64,000 nt of DNA from assembly GCA_944470555.2 (NCBI GenBank), contig OX104130.1:58561491-58625490 (forward strand), written 5' to 3'. The position numbers were made by a program, and so were the translations under genes. The stretch is from Heterobilharzia americana (lineage: Eukaryota; Platyhelminthes; Trematoda; Strigeidida; Schistosomatidae). Shown here piece by piece: positions 25,101 through 34,099 of this stretch. Within the stretch, counting starts at the first letter, position 1. The number at the start of each line of letters is the position of its first letter. The notes beneath the pieces were generated by a model. It was not told the DNA's origin. It worked only from the letters and a program-made list of their open reading frames with translations, and ran no database searches.

Positions 25101-27871
25101 TAAGTACCTATATAATAAGATTGAATAGGAATGGAAAGTAGATACGCTTGACGGACCACACTCAACACACACAGCTCACTTGACAACTCAATATACGATC
25201 TATAGTCCCCGTCGTTGTTCGAGTAAAGGGCCTACAACAAAGTGATGTACCTAGCACCCCTCCTGGTGGCAGACATTGCCATAAGACCTCTTCATTGATG
25301 GAGTCAAATGGGGTCTTCAGGTTGAGAAACACAGCCAGTGTTGGACGCCAGTAAGTGTTCCTGCTTTCCAGAACCTGATGAATTACGAATATATGGTCGA
25401 TACACTCACGGTCAGCAAGGCGACCTACTTGGTTTTCTCATTTTTGCTGTTCCCCAGCTCCACTGAAACTCAGAATGATAATAGAACCTGGAATCTTAGG
25501 CGGTATGCCCGTCGGAATGATTCCTCCGTGGTTACCACAAGAGGACTTCTAGCCTTTATTGAAGATTGCAACAATCAGAGATTGCGACCAGTCAGAGGAG
25601 ATCATATCTGACTCCCATACACTAGTTAGCACTTCAGTTAACTTGATCACTAATTCTGCGTCTACTGGCCTACTGGTTTCAATTATTAATCAGACCGCAG
25701 TTTAATTCACCGTCTTGGTTTAGTCACCTTTAGCTTTCTTTGAGTTGAATCCTACTTCCATTAAGATTATGTATCAAGAAAAACGACGTTCAGAGAGAAC
25801 AAACACAACTAGGAAATCCCAGCTCCTAGCGACAACCTAAGAGTAAACAACGTTCGAGAATAACCAAATACATTGGAAACCAGAAGCGATTAGGCAGTCA
25901 TTCAATATGTGACTCACAACAGCGTATTGATTACAAATGATTTGGGCAGAAAAATGTATGGTCTGCAACTGTAAAGAGAATCGTTTTTCTGTAGTCTGAA
26001 AGATAGGAAGTCAACAAAGAGAGCAAAAACGACAAATAAACTGAGGTCGTGTGAGAAATAAAGGAATTAGTAGGTGCAGAAAAAGTATGGATTTGTAGAC
26101 AGACCCATATAGATAATGAAGTACTACCAGTTATCCTCAAGTGCTGACTTCATCTAAACCACAGAATTCAATTGGAAAGTTTATAGATAGACAGCTTACA
26201 CGGAATGTTAATGTTTCAGCAGTTTCGTTTCGTCTTTTACTTAACGGGATTACAATATCATTCAACCAAGTAAGTAAAACGGGCAGTGAATAAATATGAA
26301 CGACACATCAAATCTGCTTAGACTGACTAATCCAAGGGTAATCAAGTACTGAGAGATAGTGCTTTATTAAGTGAATATGAGTGGATAAGGAAACATGATA
26401 TGTAGAGGATGGAAATATCTGCTCATTGACATACTGTTTTCCTTAAGTATGGTGAATCCCCCGTAAAAGGTGTTGTGAATTGTTCAATGGATCGGAAAAA
26501 GCCTCCTGTGTCCAGATGTTTTACACGTCGTAAACATCGTCGGTCAACACTTGCATTGCTTTGAAGCGTACTATCTGCAACAAAATCAGGTTTCATGGAG
26601 GGCTTAGAATAAGCAAACGAAAACATATCAGCAACCTACAAAGTCAGTGATTGCTAACTTGCATGGTAACGGAAGGTAAGTGGGGACTAGCAGAAATATC
26701 TAGGATAGCGCGAAATGGTACTCTATAACACCGATAATTAAGATGAACCAGTCGAGAGCGAATAAGGCTAGTACGAGCTCCACTTATTTTCTCTTTCCCT
26801 AAACTAGTCTAGCAAAGCGATGTTCAAAAGTCGCTGACGAATAAAATGACTCTTAAGAGAAAAGGAGTATTGGATTCAATTAAAAGGTATCAGACATACC
26901 TGCTTTAACAAATGGGCATCCTGTCCCGAACCGAAGGCCATAGGTGAAAGAGCCGAAACCACTGAGTTATTAGTAGAAGCAGTACCAATCTTCATGTTGT
27001 CTATGAATTCCAAATCCTGTTTATTCGTTGATAATTGAATTCTGACATTTGACTGGACACTTGAATCACTTGGTTCTGGCAATTTCAACCTCGGTGTATG
27101 ACTGGGTAGTAATTCGCTCTGCAGGTCAACGGCCACGCTAGCAGTCGACCCAACTGAAACCGAAAAAGTAGTAAGGTCAGTCACTGAAATCAATTATGAC
27201 GCATTTCTATTGATCAATACTACTTACTTCTTTCTTTGTTTGACTGAAGCTCAGTTTCCTTCGATGCTAACTTTTCTAGTGAACGCTCATTCTCGTTAGA
27301 ACCAGACTTTTTTAATCCTGTGATACTTGAAGATTCTTCAGTGTTCGGGTTCTTAATGTAAGTAAAGGATAGCATTTTCATACCTGCGACATCAAAATAT
27401 ACGGTGCTGAAAGAAACTTTAAAAATGAAAACATGTCATTACCATTAGCCTCAAGCTTCGATTTCGCATCCATATGTACTGAAGCGAACAATTTAACGAG
27501 AGATGACTCTGAAAATTTATCACTATTCACCTCGATGAGACGTCTTAAAACATAATCCACAATGGCTTCTTTATCTGCAGACTTCTTTGAAATGTTCTAG
27601 GTGTGAAGATGTACTCGAATGAGTTCAGCCCTACCGAAAGCACAGCATCTTTCTCGTGAGATTTAGGCGCGGCCAAAAATTGTTCTGTAAAATCTGATTG
27701 ATGAAAATACTCCATACCTGCAAAGTAACTTTGAATTTCGTTCAGCTGCTTCTGAGAAATTGTCGAAACGGCGCTAGAGGGCGGTTTCAGCTTCATTGAA
27801 ACTTGTCTGTCACTTTGTTTTTTAACGTCAACAAAACTTTTCTTCGAGTTAGCAGTGAGATTTGATTTCAT
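3811..27871 (-). CDS. CCDC66-like coiled-coil protein gene (multi-exon, whole locus)
   Basis: Minus-strand gene assembled from about 17 exons with GT/AG borders. Cumulative phase is unbroken from the ATG at 27871 through the exon ending at 13851 (13 exons, 2043 nt), strong evidence that these belong together. The total is about 900 residues, close to vertebrate CCDC66 (about 950 by my recollection). Family resemblance: an N-terminal SQKQLNEI stretch like the CCDC66 QL..IL motif; RRQWKAALDEQ like its QW.KELDEQ block; a long E/K/R coiled coil beginning KQIEERRRQK; a GVQT motif; and a C-terminal LIRTYDILNPND like its Y.RT.E...LDP.. motif. CCDC66 proteins act at centrosomes, centriolar satellites, spindle microtubules and cilia; that role here is inferred. 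Phase breaks at 13851/12493 and 8787/5501 imply at least two exons I did not find. Introns are full of mobile elements. No stop-bearing last exon is certain; 3811 is the first stop after the last exon. Confidence 0.75.
5466..5501 (-). CDS. CCDC66-like: possible 36 bp micro-exon
   Basis: A 36 bp segment with acceptor TTCAAG and donor CCAA|GTAAGC. It reads GYNMKTRIPVP in the phase required by the following exon at 4121. It is small and could be chance. Confidence 0.35.
6640..7025 (-). mobile_element. RTE-like LINE (family B) 3' fragment
   Basis: The minus frame reads ESETYLIKVEDIWR...VFCHRCLQSI and GRRGKSVDKVV, matching other family B copies. It lies in the CCDC66-like locus. Confidence 0.65.
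8085..8525 (+). mobile_element. LINE RT fragment
   Basis: Broken plus frames read LFNFAINDIFE, then LEYAENIIL-like text around 8245-8265, then MKCKLSV and later LVKLGSS. This is the order of the RT palm and thumb in the RTE-like LINEs here. Heavily mutated. Confidence 0.5.
8520..8645 (-). mobile_element. Second tRNA-derived SINE type (no hammerhead)
   Basis: On the minus strand a tRNA-like head (GGAGCTATGGGTCAGTGG; GAGTTCGAGCCCTG) is followed by a tail beginning ACCGAGG and ending GGCTCATTGCCTACT. The tail matches the copy at 21860-21995 but lacks the CTGANGA/GAAA ribozyme core. Confidence 0.6.
8787..9027 (-). CDS. CCDC66-like: basic exon
   Basis: The acceptor ATATAG at 9028 follows a long T-rich tract; the donor is AAAG|GTGTAG. 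It encodes a K/Q/S/N-rich region including NKKETSQKLKPKQNSK and PPQRFPISNNDN. Phase matches the 12314 exon upstream but not the small exon at 5501, so another exon probably lies between 8.8 and 5.5 kb. Confidence 0.55.
10095..10275 (-). mobile_element. tRNA-derived SINE with degenerate hammerhead
   Basis: On the minus strand a tRNA-like head (CAGTGGTTGAGTGGTTAAC) and a B-box-like region precede GCATACTGCTGAGAAG. The core has G8 changed (CTGAGAA at 10181-10175) and GAAA changed to AAAA. The copy is probably inactive. It lies in an intron of the CCDC66-like gene. Confidence 0.7.
10495..10680 (-). mobile_element. tRNA-derived SINE with degenerate hammerhead
   Basis: Minus-strand copy with GGTTAACGTG head, TTCGATCCCTAG B box, then TGAGGAGTCCC and GGAC. 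C3 of the core is T and GAAA is AAAA, both expected to abolish cleavage. It sits about 220 bp from the previous SINE in the same orientation. Confidence 0.72.
12314..12493 (-). CDS. CCDC66-like: K/S/N-rich exon
   Basis: Acceptor ATCTTAG at 12494 and donor AGT|GTAAGT. The 180 bp open segment encodes a lysine/serine/asparagine-rich, probably disordered stretch. It ends in phase 1, matching the exon starting at 9027. No domain is recognised; placement rests on splice sites and phase. Confidence 0.55.
13050..13478 (+). mobile_element. Penelope-like element fragment with GIY-YIG domain
   Basis: Plus frame: FKPINSLREKLCRLKD, a stop, then PCNDCDVKYLGQNSRSGSVRTAEHKN, the C-x2-C plus YLGQ..R...EH signature of the GIY-YIG endonuclease at the end of Penelope-like elements. 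It has stops and sits in a CCDC66-like intron. Confidence 0.75.
13480..13506 (+). repeat. (GA)n microsatellite
   Basis: About 13 GA units immediately after the Penelope-like fragment. Confidence 0.95.
13851..13918 (-). CDS. CCDC66-like: exon 13
   Basis: A 68 bp exon, acceptor TTTTAAAAG, donor AAA|GTAGGT, encoding DTISEESFAEDRPLYDVDT. It fits the phase from exon 12. The next recognised exon (12493) needs a different phase, so an exon is missing between them or the donor is misplaced. A Penelope-like fragment sits in that intron. Confidence 0.6.
14333..14573 (-). CDS. CCDC66-like: exons 11-12 with GVQT motif
   Basis: Two small exons. Exon 14573-14504 (70 bp, donor ACAG|GTAAGC) encodes SSLGVQTSFPEDIGIQT. 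Exon 14374-14333 (42 bp, acceptor TTTCAG, donor GTATGT) encodes GGYYLPTSESYLCI. Phases match on both sides. The GVQT/GIQT pair resembles the DTGVQTDD motif of CCDC66. The 42 bp exon is the less certain of the two. Confidence 0.65.
14690..15670 (-). mobile_element. RTE-like LINE (family B) 3' half
   Basis: The minus frame reads FDMRFAHVKCEMLLQDCFAT, ESEMVGSVSHFTYFGSC, TCVICDTNWRDIWLSINRRVYCGAVR and, nearer the 3' end, DEIPDCWCEPCGGCKLLGW. The 3' UTR (about 14690-14860) matches that at 47390-47540. Intronic to the CCDC66-like gene. Confidence 0.75.
15865..15985 (+). mobile_element. Degenerate tRNA-like sequence, possible SINE
   Basis: Contains CAGCTCAATGAGTAAAC followed 40 bp later by TGGTTCGAATACGGC, an A-box/B-box-like spacing. 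No intact cloverleaf and no known tail were seen. Confidence 0.3.
16040..16425 (+). mobile_element. Solo-LTR-like segment
   Basis: A segment with promoter-like TATAAATAGGG at about 16244, followed 20 bp later by AATAAA, the TATA and poly(A) order of an LTR. It resembles remembered LTRs of schistosome Gypsy-type elements. No gag or pol frame flanks it and the ends are not resolved. Confidence 0.45.
17073..17357 (-). CDS. CCDC66-like: exon 10, end of coiled coil
   Basis: A 95-codon phase-0 exon with acceptor TTGTCAG and donor CAT|GTAAGT. It begins LEEIQRTQYLHESLIRAQEDAK, completing the coil in the way the CCDC66 RAQE..A segment does. It then becomes polar and N/S-rich, with a basic KVRKHPYYSKPDR linker. 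Confidence 0.8.
17466..17605 (+). mobile_element. tRNA-derived SINE (Sm-alpha-like) with damaged hammerhead
   Basis: Similar to the copy at 1035-1220. The core is CTGACGA at 17541-17547, stem II GTCC/GGAC, and GAAA at 17562-17565. The expected GTC cleavage triplet reads ACC, so cleavage should be lost. The B box also has TTTGAG in place of TTCGAG. Confidence 0.7.
17684..18262 (-). mobile_element. RTE-like LINE (family A) insertion with inverted 5' part and TSD
   Basis: The 3' end of a family A LINE lies on the minus strand (17697-17905) with an (ATT)n tail. It is joined head-on to the 5' end of the same kind of element on the plus strand (17906-18253). The latter includes the start of the AP-endonuclease frame VNVGTWNVRTMFEPSKAAQI. 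The whole is bounded by the direct repeat TCGACAATA at 17684-17692 and 18254-18262. This is the layout expected from twin priming. Confidence 0.85.
18894..19055 (-). CDS. CCDC66-like: exon 9, central coiled coil
   Basis: Exactly 54 codons in phase 0, with acceptor TTTCTAG and donor GAT|GTAGGG. The product is nearly uninterrupted E/K/R/Q helix, including KQIEERRRQKEEEKARL and RISRERLRLQQMAEVENARK, with no proline. This is a classic coiled coil and aligns in position with the DPAQIEERDRRR... coil of CCDC66. Confidence 0.82.
19590..19898 (+). mobile_element. RTE-like LINE (family B) 3' fragment
   Basis: Plus frames read YGCETWQLKADVKRL, then EGKSVDKVVNLCRLRWLGCVL and RRAMLNKQG, the usual C-terminal block of this family, with stops. 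Confidence 0.7.
19900..19985 (+). mobile_element. SINE 3' fragment with hammerhead region
   Basis: The tRNA-like head is missing. GTACTG-CTGAGGA-GTTCC...GGAC-GAAA...TC-CAGTG is recognisable, with stem I (ACTG/CAGT) and stem II paired. Stem III is broken. It directly follows a LINE family B fragment. Confidence 0.55.
20385..20616 (-). CDS. CCDC66-like: exon 8, tandem TAG/CAG acceptor
   Basis: The acceptor is a tandem TAGCAG, so the exon can start at 20616 or 20613; both keep frame and differ by one serine. The donor is AGA|GTAAGT. It encodes a serine-rich linker with PWKVGFNRVRGF, then the start of a charged helix (SAESAERSRLAHEAR) that runs into the next exon. Confidence 0.78.
20812..21265 (-). 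mobile_element. RTE-like LINE (family A) 3' end
   Basis: The minus frame reads QQICRRKWGWIGY-like text, then ALEWNPEGNQRVGRPRRG, and ends at an ATT-rich tail. 5' truncated. Confidence 0.8.
21860..21995 (+). mobile_element. Second tRNA-derived SINE type (no hammerhead)
   Basis: A tRNA-like region with GAGCTCGAACACT as a degenerate B box. It is followed by CCGAGGTGG...AGTGTGGTCTGTTGCCTATTAC, the same tail as the minus-strand copy at 8520-8645. Confidence 0.5.
23343..23533 (-). CDS. CCDC66-like: exon 7, QWKAALDEQ helix
   Basis: Acceptor CCTAG, donor GA|GTGAGT. Translation begins EESRRQWKAALDEQIKEH and continues as an E/K/R-rich helix. This is the segment most like the vertebrate CCDC66 block QWRKELDEQ and is a main reason for the family call. 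Confidence 0.78.
24300..25745 (-). mobile_element. RTE-like LINE (family B), RT to 3' end
   Basis: The 3' part encodes VGIRRESVDEVVDLHRLRWLGHVLPF and GGQTKRWGHCIKSLT. Further in (25.2-25.7 kb) the minus strand reads fragments such as GRLADRECIDHIFVI..VLE and FLNLKTPFDSI (the RT AFDS-type motif), so about half of the RT is present with frameshifts. Confidence 0.75.
26435..26635 (-). CDS. CCDC66-like: exon 6
   Basis: A 201 bp phase-0 exon with acceptor TTTGTAG and donor ACA|GTATGT. It encodes a basic segment with RRCLRRVKH and a FFRSIEQF stretch. In position it corresponds to the part of CCDC66 just before the first QW...LDEQ helix. Confidence 0.72.
26900..27153 (-). CDS. CCDC66-like: exon 5
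   Basis: This exon starts after a pyrimidine-rich acceptor ending TTTCAG (AG at 27155-27154) and ends at CAG|GTATGT. The 74 bp upstream intron joins a one-base overhang to give codon ATT, keeping frame. It encodes about 85 residues of S/T/N/D-rich, probably disordered sequence. No domain is recognised. Confidence 0.75.
27228..27871 (-). CDS. CCDC66-like: start codon and 5' exons with micro-introns
   Basis: The ATG at 27871 opens a 79-codon exon (27871-27635). It is followed by a 38 bp intron (27634-27597), exon 27596-27443, a 36 bp intron (27442-27407), a 23 bp micro-exon (27406-27384), a 32 bp intron (27383-27352) and exon 27351-27228, which ends at a GTAAGT donor. All introns are GT-AG with a T-rich 3' end and the phases match. 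Exon 1 also contains an in-frame 33 bp GT...AG segment (27717-27685) that could be removed or retained without shifting frame. The 36 bp intron is likewise in frame. The predicted segment is hydrophilic, rich in S, K and E, with a SQKQLNEIQSYF helix. Confidence 0.78.
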
Positions 27872-27999
27872 TTCACTGCAAACAGTGAAATATTCTCACA
27901 AAAGACCTACCAAAAAGAAACCCACTGACCTTCTCACCATAACGTTAGCTTCACATACTGCTCCTCGAAGTAAACATAACTGATTGATTAAAACAACTC

Positions 28000-29330
28000 A
28001 GTAGGATGAAAAAATCAGTAGCGGCAACGGTAGAAATATGGGGTAAAAGTGTTGAAACGTCTCAAAGATGAATGAATAATTTGACTTGACAAGAACATGA
28101 TGGGATACGTGGGGAAGTCCCAACCCGCTTTATGCTGCGCATAAATCAAAACCGTTTAATGTCACAACGAGGCATAGAACGACTAAATGAAGTCCTGAAA
28201 ACCTTACTGTTGGCATAAAACCCATCCGCTGTCTACAACAGGCTCACTGAGCCTGAAAGATTCAAGGGACTCAGGAAAAATAATCACATGGGATAAATTC
28301 ACCCTCAGACTAAAATTGACAGTGATATTTTGAATTATATAGCTGAAATCATTCGGATAAGATAAATAACACAAAAAAGAAGAACCCAGAAGAGGAAATA
28401 GTGTCATACTAAACCTCATTAGCCGCAAATAACAGTTTGGCGAAAAAATCCTCTCAGAACAATTCTCGAAGCTATTTTCAGAGGAAGAAGAATGCATCTA
28501 GTTTGGACCCAGAGCTCTGGACGTTCTGTAGTAAGACGGTGTTGTGTAACTAAGAAATCGTAAAAAATGTATCTGGTATGTTTGGAAAGACTGGAAATAA
28601 TACTATCATGCAGGACAGCGACACCACTCCACGTATGGCCACTTTTTAGGAATATCAGTAACCTATGCCAACAGCCGGTAAAACATGAGGGGTGAATCGC
28701 CTCCAAATGTTACTGGATTACAAAAGGCATGCCTTTGTGTGCAGATATTAGTTAAAAATTGCATTAGTTGTGAGACAAACAAGAAATTGTCACTTTTCAG
28801 AGCATGTGGTATGTTAAAGATAATATTAATTCTTATTCTCATATAGTGGATCCAGCGTGAGAGATCCCAGTTTACAGGCATTATCAAATTGATACTTCTC
28901 GAAAGTTTACGAAATAGTATTTAGTATTAAATAATTAGCATGCCAAGTCATTGGCATGTTTTATTTTACTAAAACTTGCTGCAATTCATGAGACGCATGG
29001 GTTTTCATCTGCCTTCACACAGATAGCTTCCACTATCAGCAAAAAAGCGCAGAATGTTCGAAGTTTGCGTTATAACCAGCGGACGTTAGTTCATCTGCAC
29101 AGTTAGTTGTTCATTAATACAACCGCCCATTCATTAGAAAGTTCTTTATTTTTTAGCCTTGCTAACCACAAAGGACCAGTTTATACGATCAGGAGTATCA
29201 GTAAGTATCCACAGTTATGTAACCAAGGTACGTGCCTAAATCAGTGCGTTTCTAGGTCACTATGTTGCGTTCAAAGGTATTATAGAATGAATCCACTGGG
29301 AATACTTGCTGTAGTAGATGGAAATAGACG
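28000..29330. other. Upstream region of the CCDC66-like gene
   Basis: AT-rich DNA between the CCDC66-like start codon and a CR1-like LINE. Minus-strand frames at 28204-28887 are open in pieces and could be small exons, but I found no consistent splice chain or family. A weak match (28846-28900) to 35971-36030 suggests an old repeat. A promoter is expected here but no motif is convincing. Confidence 0.3.
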
Positions 29331-32300
29331 CTGAAGGGGTCAATAGTCCAAATGGCAGTATTTATACATAGACTTCGGGTATCTGGTACCTGAGGAGCGC
29401 TGTTTGAAAGGAGAGTGACCTTTCACCATCAGCTAGATTCTTGTCATTTTTGTGTTTACACCCCAAAGGCTGTTGTTTTTTCGCTCCAGTCGGAATGTTA
29501 TTCAGGAGCTATTGCTGGGTGAATTTCTGTAGTTTCTGCTTCATGGTGAGCCAAAAGTGTCGTGAAAATGCTTATGGTAGGGCCGGGTGCCACTTCACAG
29601 TGGCCTCTGGTACGCAGTGTGTCGAATGTAGGGGTCGGTTCCACGATAACTGCATAAGCCTCACACCCTTAGCATGTAAGACGCACAGTGAAGCAGGAAG
29701 TGTCTGGCTTTGTATGTTGTGCTGCTCGGGTATTCACACTTTAGTTGAAGAAGCAAAAACACCTCTAAATAAGATGACTAAGAAACTGTCGTCGAAAGTC
29801 AAGGCTGACAACCGTGACGGTGATAACAACACAACATCCAATGACACAAATTCCTGTGCGAAATGTTAAGAATGTCCTACGACAAGCTGTAAGTTGGTCG
29901 CGTGGACTACCTACTAGGTTTGCTGACAGCGACTTAGAAAAAACCACACCAAGTGGGGCGAAGCGGGTATCTTCTGGGTTTCACGTCCCCAAGGCTGACA
30001 CAGCCGGTCTGAAAACTGCTGACGGTAAAACTAGGTCTACTTCAGATGAAAGAAACGGGAGTGAAGCGCTTTTAGTTCCAATGACAGAGCCTTGCAGGCC
30101 GCAGATCATACCCGGTTCGGCGACCCAACCACTGACGAAAATCACACAGAATGGGATGCAGGTCTGTTCTGAGGTTCTCACTGTTAGGGTCACTGGACCA
30201 GGCTCTAGTAAACCTTGCATGCCTGACTCTGCAAAGTGGCAAGTGACCAAGCCTAAACGGCACGCTAAGGAGCCAATTACGGTCACCGAACCGGCTAACA
30301 TCACTCCACAGAGCAGAGACAAAGTAGAGCCCCTTGACAGATCCGCATTCTTCCATAGAGTGGAAGAAAGTAGAGACCCAGAACCCCGTAGACGTTTCGA
30401 ACCTGACCTTGGCAAGGTACACGGCTTGACAAACCAGCTTTCACCAAAAAGCGCCAGGAGTCACCCTACTCAAGACATACAGAGTAGGAAAACAGGAAAC
30501 AGTCACTATTGAAAATAAGTTTTGGCTACTTAAAGTCGTGTTCAGGTCAGAAGACGGGAGGAATCAGATTCTGAGGGATGCCCGCGGACTTCAAGGATCT
30601 GGAGTGTTCGTGCGAAAGTATCTGACCCTTGCTGATCGAATCAAAAGACGAGAAGCAGAGGCAGAACTAAAATCCAGATTGGCGGCTGCAGAGCAAGATA
30701 TGAAAATAGTATGTTTCCGTGTGGTGAGGTTTCGGCAACTAATGATCCCAAGGCCTCCATGGATAGGACGGAAACTCATTCAAGCAGTTTCGTTGTCCTG
30801 TACACAAACTCACGTAGTCTTTGTAGCAAGTGGGCTAAGCTCTGGAATGTGATAAGTGACGAAAGCCCTGACATCATTGCCATCACAGAAGCTTGGTTCT
30901 CTTCTTGGATCAGTGACTGTGAAATACACTCGCAACGATTCGTCCCTTTTAGAAGTGACAGACTAGAACTCAAAGGCGGTGGTGTCATCCCTTGAATTAG
31001 GGATAACTTAACTGTAAAAGCCGTAGAAACAGTTGCACGTGAACGTGGGACATGTGAAATGCTGCACTGCTGACTAAAATGCAGGCGGCAAGATGTTGAC
31101 GTGATCGTAATATATCGAAGCCCTGATTGTGGAGCAGCGGACTTCCTCCCAAATAAGCTGATCTTCTAAACATATAAATGCCGATGTCCAGTGTTAGAAG
31201 GCTTTAACGCACCATCAGCTGACTGGGATAGACCACGTAATTCGTTTGACCACCGGTTAGTGGAAACATTAGTTTCCTTAGCTCCCATACAGAGCATTAG
31301 GGCACCAACCAGAAATGATCATCAGCTTGCTACATCAGTTCTGGACCTAGTACTCTCATATACAGATGATGTATGCTTCATCCGGCATCCAGAATCCCTT
31401 GGCAAAAGTGATCATGCTGTGATCATCTTCACATTCACAGCAGACGTCTTGTGCCAGGCCGGTGCTCCAGCTAGACCCAAAGTATGGAAAGCGAATATGG
31501 AAGCTATTGATCTGGCAGTCTCTTTGGAGGATTGGACAGTCATCCCAGAAGCCTCAGTTGAAGGTGCGTGGTGCTCTCTCAAACAGTCATATGCGTGAGT
31601 GACCCAACCGTTCATTCCGTGGACTTTTCCGAGGGACGGAAACACCGTCCTCCGTGGATAAACGACGAAATCGGAATCTTGCTACGACGTAAGAAAAAGT
31701 GCTGCAGTCTCGCCACCCACCTCGGTACACCCGAAGTGGTGAAGCATTACGAAGAAGCTGGCAATAAATGTACCGCTGCTACCCACCGGTCTCGAATATG
31801 CTTTGAAACACGTCTTCCCCAGGCTGCATTGCAACATCCACAGGTTATTTTCCTATATGAACTATGGAAATAAGACGGGTCGTGGTATACCCGTCCTAAT
31901 CAGTGGGACAGAAAATGACCGCTTGATTGAGGATGAGAGGGAAAAAGCAGAATCCATGGCTGGAGATTTTGCTGAGGTCTTCACACAGGAATCCTCTGTG
32001 GACACTTATCCAACAGTAGAAGCATTGATAAACAGCAGGATAAACTCTATGAATGTCGATCGTAATGATGTATTCTAGACATTAAGTACTCTGAATATGG
32101 AAAAATCAACGGGACCGGGTGAGCTACACCCAAGGCTGCTCAGAGAGGTTGCAGTCTATGTGGCCGGCCATTGACCACTATATTCAGACCGTCTCTCAGT
32201 GAAGGCACATTCCCCTATGACCAGAGGGACGCCATAGTAGCACCTATCCATAGGGCTGGTTCTAGGCAGCTCCCAGCAAGTTACAGACCGATGAGTTTGA

Positions 32301-33645
32301 CTAGTACTGTCACGAAAATCTTAGGAAGAGTGGTCAAGAAAACCGTCACAGTCCACCTAGAGGGCAATACTCTATTGTCTTGTTCACGGCATGGTTTTCG
32401 TAGAAATCCCTCCTGCTTGACCAACCCCCTTACAGTCAGAGAAAGTTGGGTTGGGTCTGAAGATGACAGGGTACCTGTAGATGGAATTTCCACTGACTTA
32501 AGTAAGGCGTTCGACAAAGTACCTCATTCCAGGTTGCCCGAAGAAGCCTGAATGCTTTGGGATCAATGGCAGTCTGCTCGCGTGGATAAGAAACTTTCCT
32601 GTTGGCAGGAGACAAAGAGTCAGAACCAATTCCAAACCCTCCACTTGGAAGTCGATCGAGAGTGCAGTGCCACAAGGCACGGTCCTGGGTCACCTACTGT
32701 TTCTTCTACACACAGTTGAGCTTCCAACCATCACAAAACCCCCTATGGTGACGATGTAAAAATCTGGCAAGAAATTAGGAATGGTGGGGATATACGTGCA
32801 CTTCAGGCAGACCTGAACAGCTTGTTTACCCGGTCAGAGAGGCGGTTGATGCTTATCGATGCAGGTAAATGTGTGAGCATGCACTTGGGGCACACACACA
32901 GCAACAACCATGATATTGATGGGACTCTTTTATCGTCAGCACTGACCCGTAATAACCTAGGAGTCACAGTGAGTGGCTATTTGAAGACCACCGCTCAGTG
33001 TCCATTGGTAGCAGCTCGAAGTTTTGGGACTCTCCGGAAATTACGTAGAACGTTTACGAAAATAAGTGGTGACATGTTCATCATCTTGTACACATCCTTA
33101 GTTAGATCTAAATTAGAAAGCTGTACACAGGCGGCTAATTCTTGTCTGAAAGGTGACGCGCACCTTCTAGATAGAGTTCAGAGGGCAGCCACTCCTACGA
33201 TCGCTGCGACAGCTGGCCTCATCTGTGGAAACCGACTTGAGGAGCTGAACCTCTTCACTTTGTCCAGTCGCAGACAGATGGGAGACCTAATCTTGCTATA
33301 AGCGATTCTAAGAAAAGACCTCGGACCTGATCCATCTTCTCTTTTCCTTCCCACTAGGTCGGAACATCTCAGAAGACATGGCAGGAGACCACAAAGGCAG
33401 AGAACAAACAGTCTGCGCAGAGTGCTGGTTCTCGCATCGGGTAATCAACGCCTGGAGCCGAGTCCTAGAAGAAGTGGTGTCCACATCATCAGTTGACTCG
33501 TTCAAAAGGGGATTGGACAAGGACAGAAATCTACTGGAAAAGGATTATTATAGGTTCCCAGCCCCGTATACTCAAACAACAAATCTGAACCTTTTGTGTA
33601 AGCATGGGCAGCATCATCCGGAAAGTGTATTTGATGCATAGTATC
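29330..33645 (+). mobile_element. CR1/Jockey-like LINE, nearly full length, inactivated
   Basis: In order: ORF1 with a PHD-like finger (FTVASGTQCVECRGRFHDNC... VWLCMLCC at 29.57-29.73 kb) and a long polar tail to 30512; an AP endonuclease (LYTNSRSLCSKWAKLW, IIAITEAWFSSW; then SVLDLVLSYTDD and GKSDHAVI); an RT (GSRQLPASYRPMSLTSTV, STDLSKAFDKVPHSRL and YGDDVKIW at about 32740); and a C-terminal block (YTSLVRSKLESC, LLDRVQRAATP). Many stops and frameshifts break it. Confidence 0.88.
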
Positions 33646-34099
33646 TTTCATATGAAAAGATCACTCGATACAAAGCACTGGAAAACACGTAGTGTGAAGC
33701 CACTGCATGTGAGTCGAATTCCGAGTCATTATGTTCATTGGTCTCTGGTTTAACCACTTGCTCAGAATATTTATGCTACCATAACTGTTATGAAGGTTTA
33801 GACAATTCGTTGAGAGAAGAATCATGACCAGTATGTGAGTTGATTGTGAGGTTGGTCCAGAAACCACGAAAGAATGGGGGCAGCGCAATAATTCTTGGGG
33901 TCAGTGGGCGGGTATTATTTCCACCAAGTAATTATGTTCAGCATCAAATGTCCCCACGCAGCTATTGCTGCAAGTGGGAAAAAGAGCGAGAAGCACGAGT
34001 GGATATGGAAAAGGGAATTGCTACGCAGTCCGGCTTGGAGAATTGAGAAGTCCCTATTCTTTTAAACCTATTCGAACTTTATGTACACTTTCATGTATG

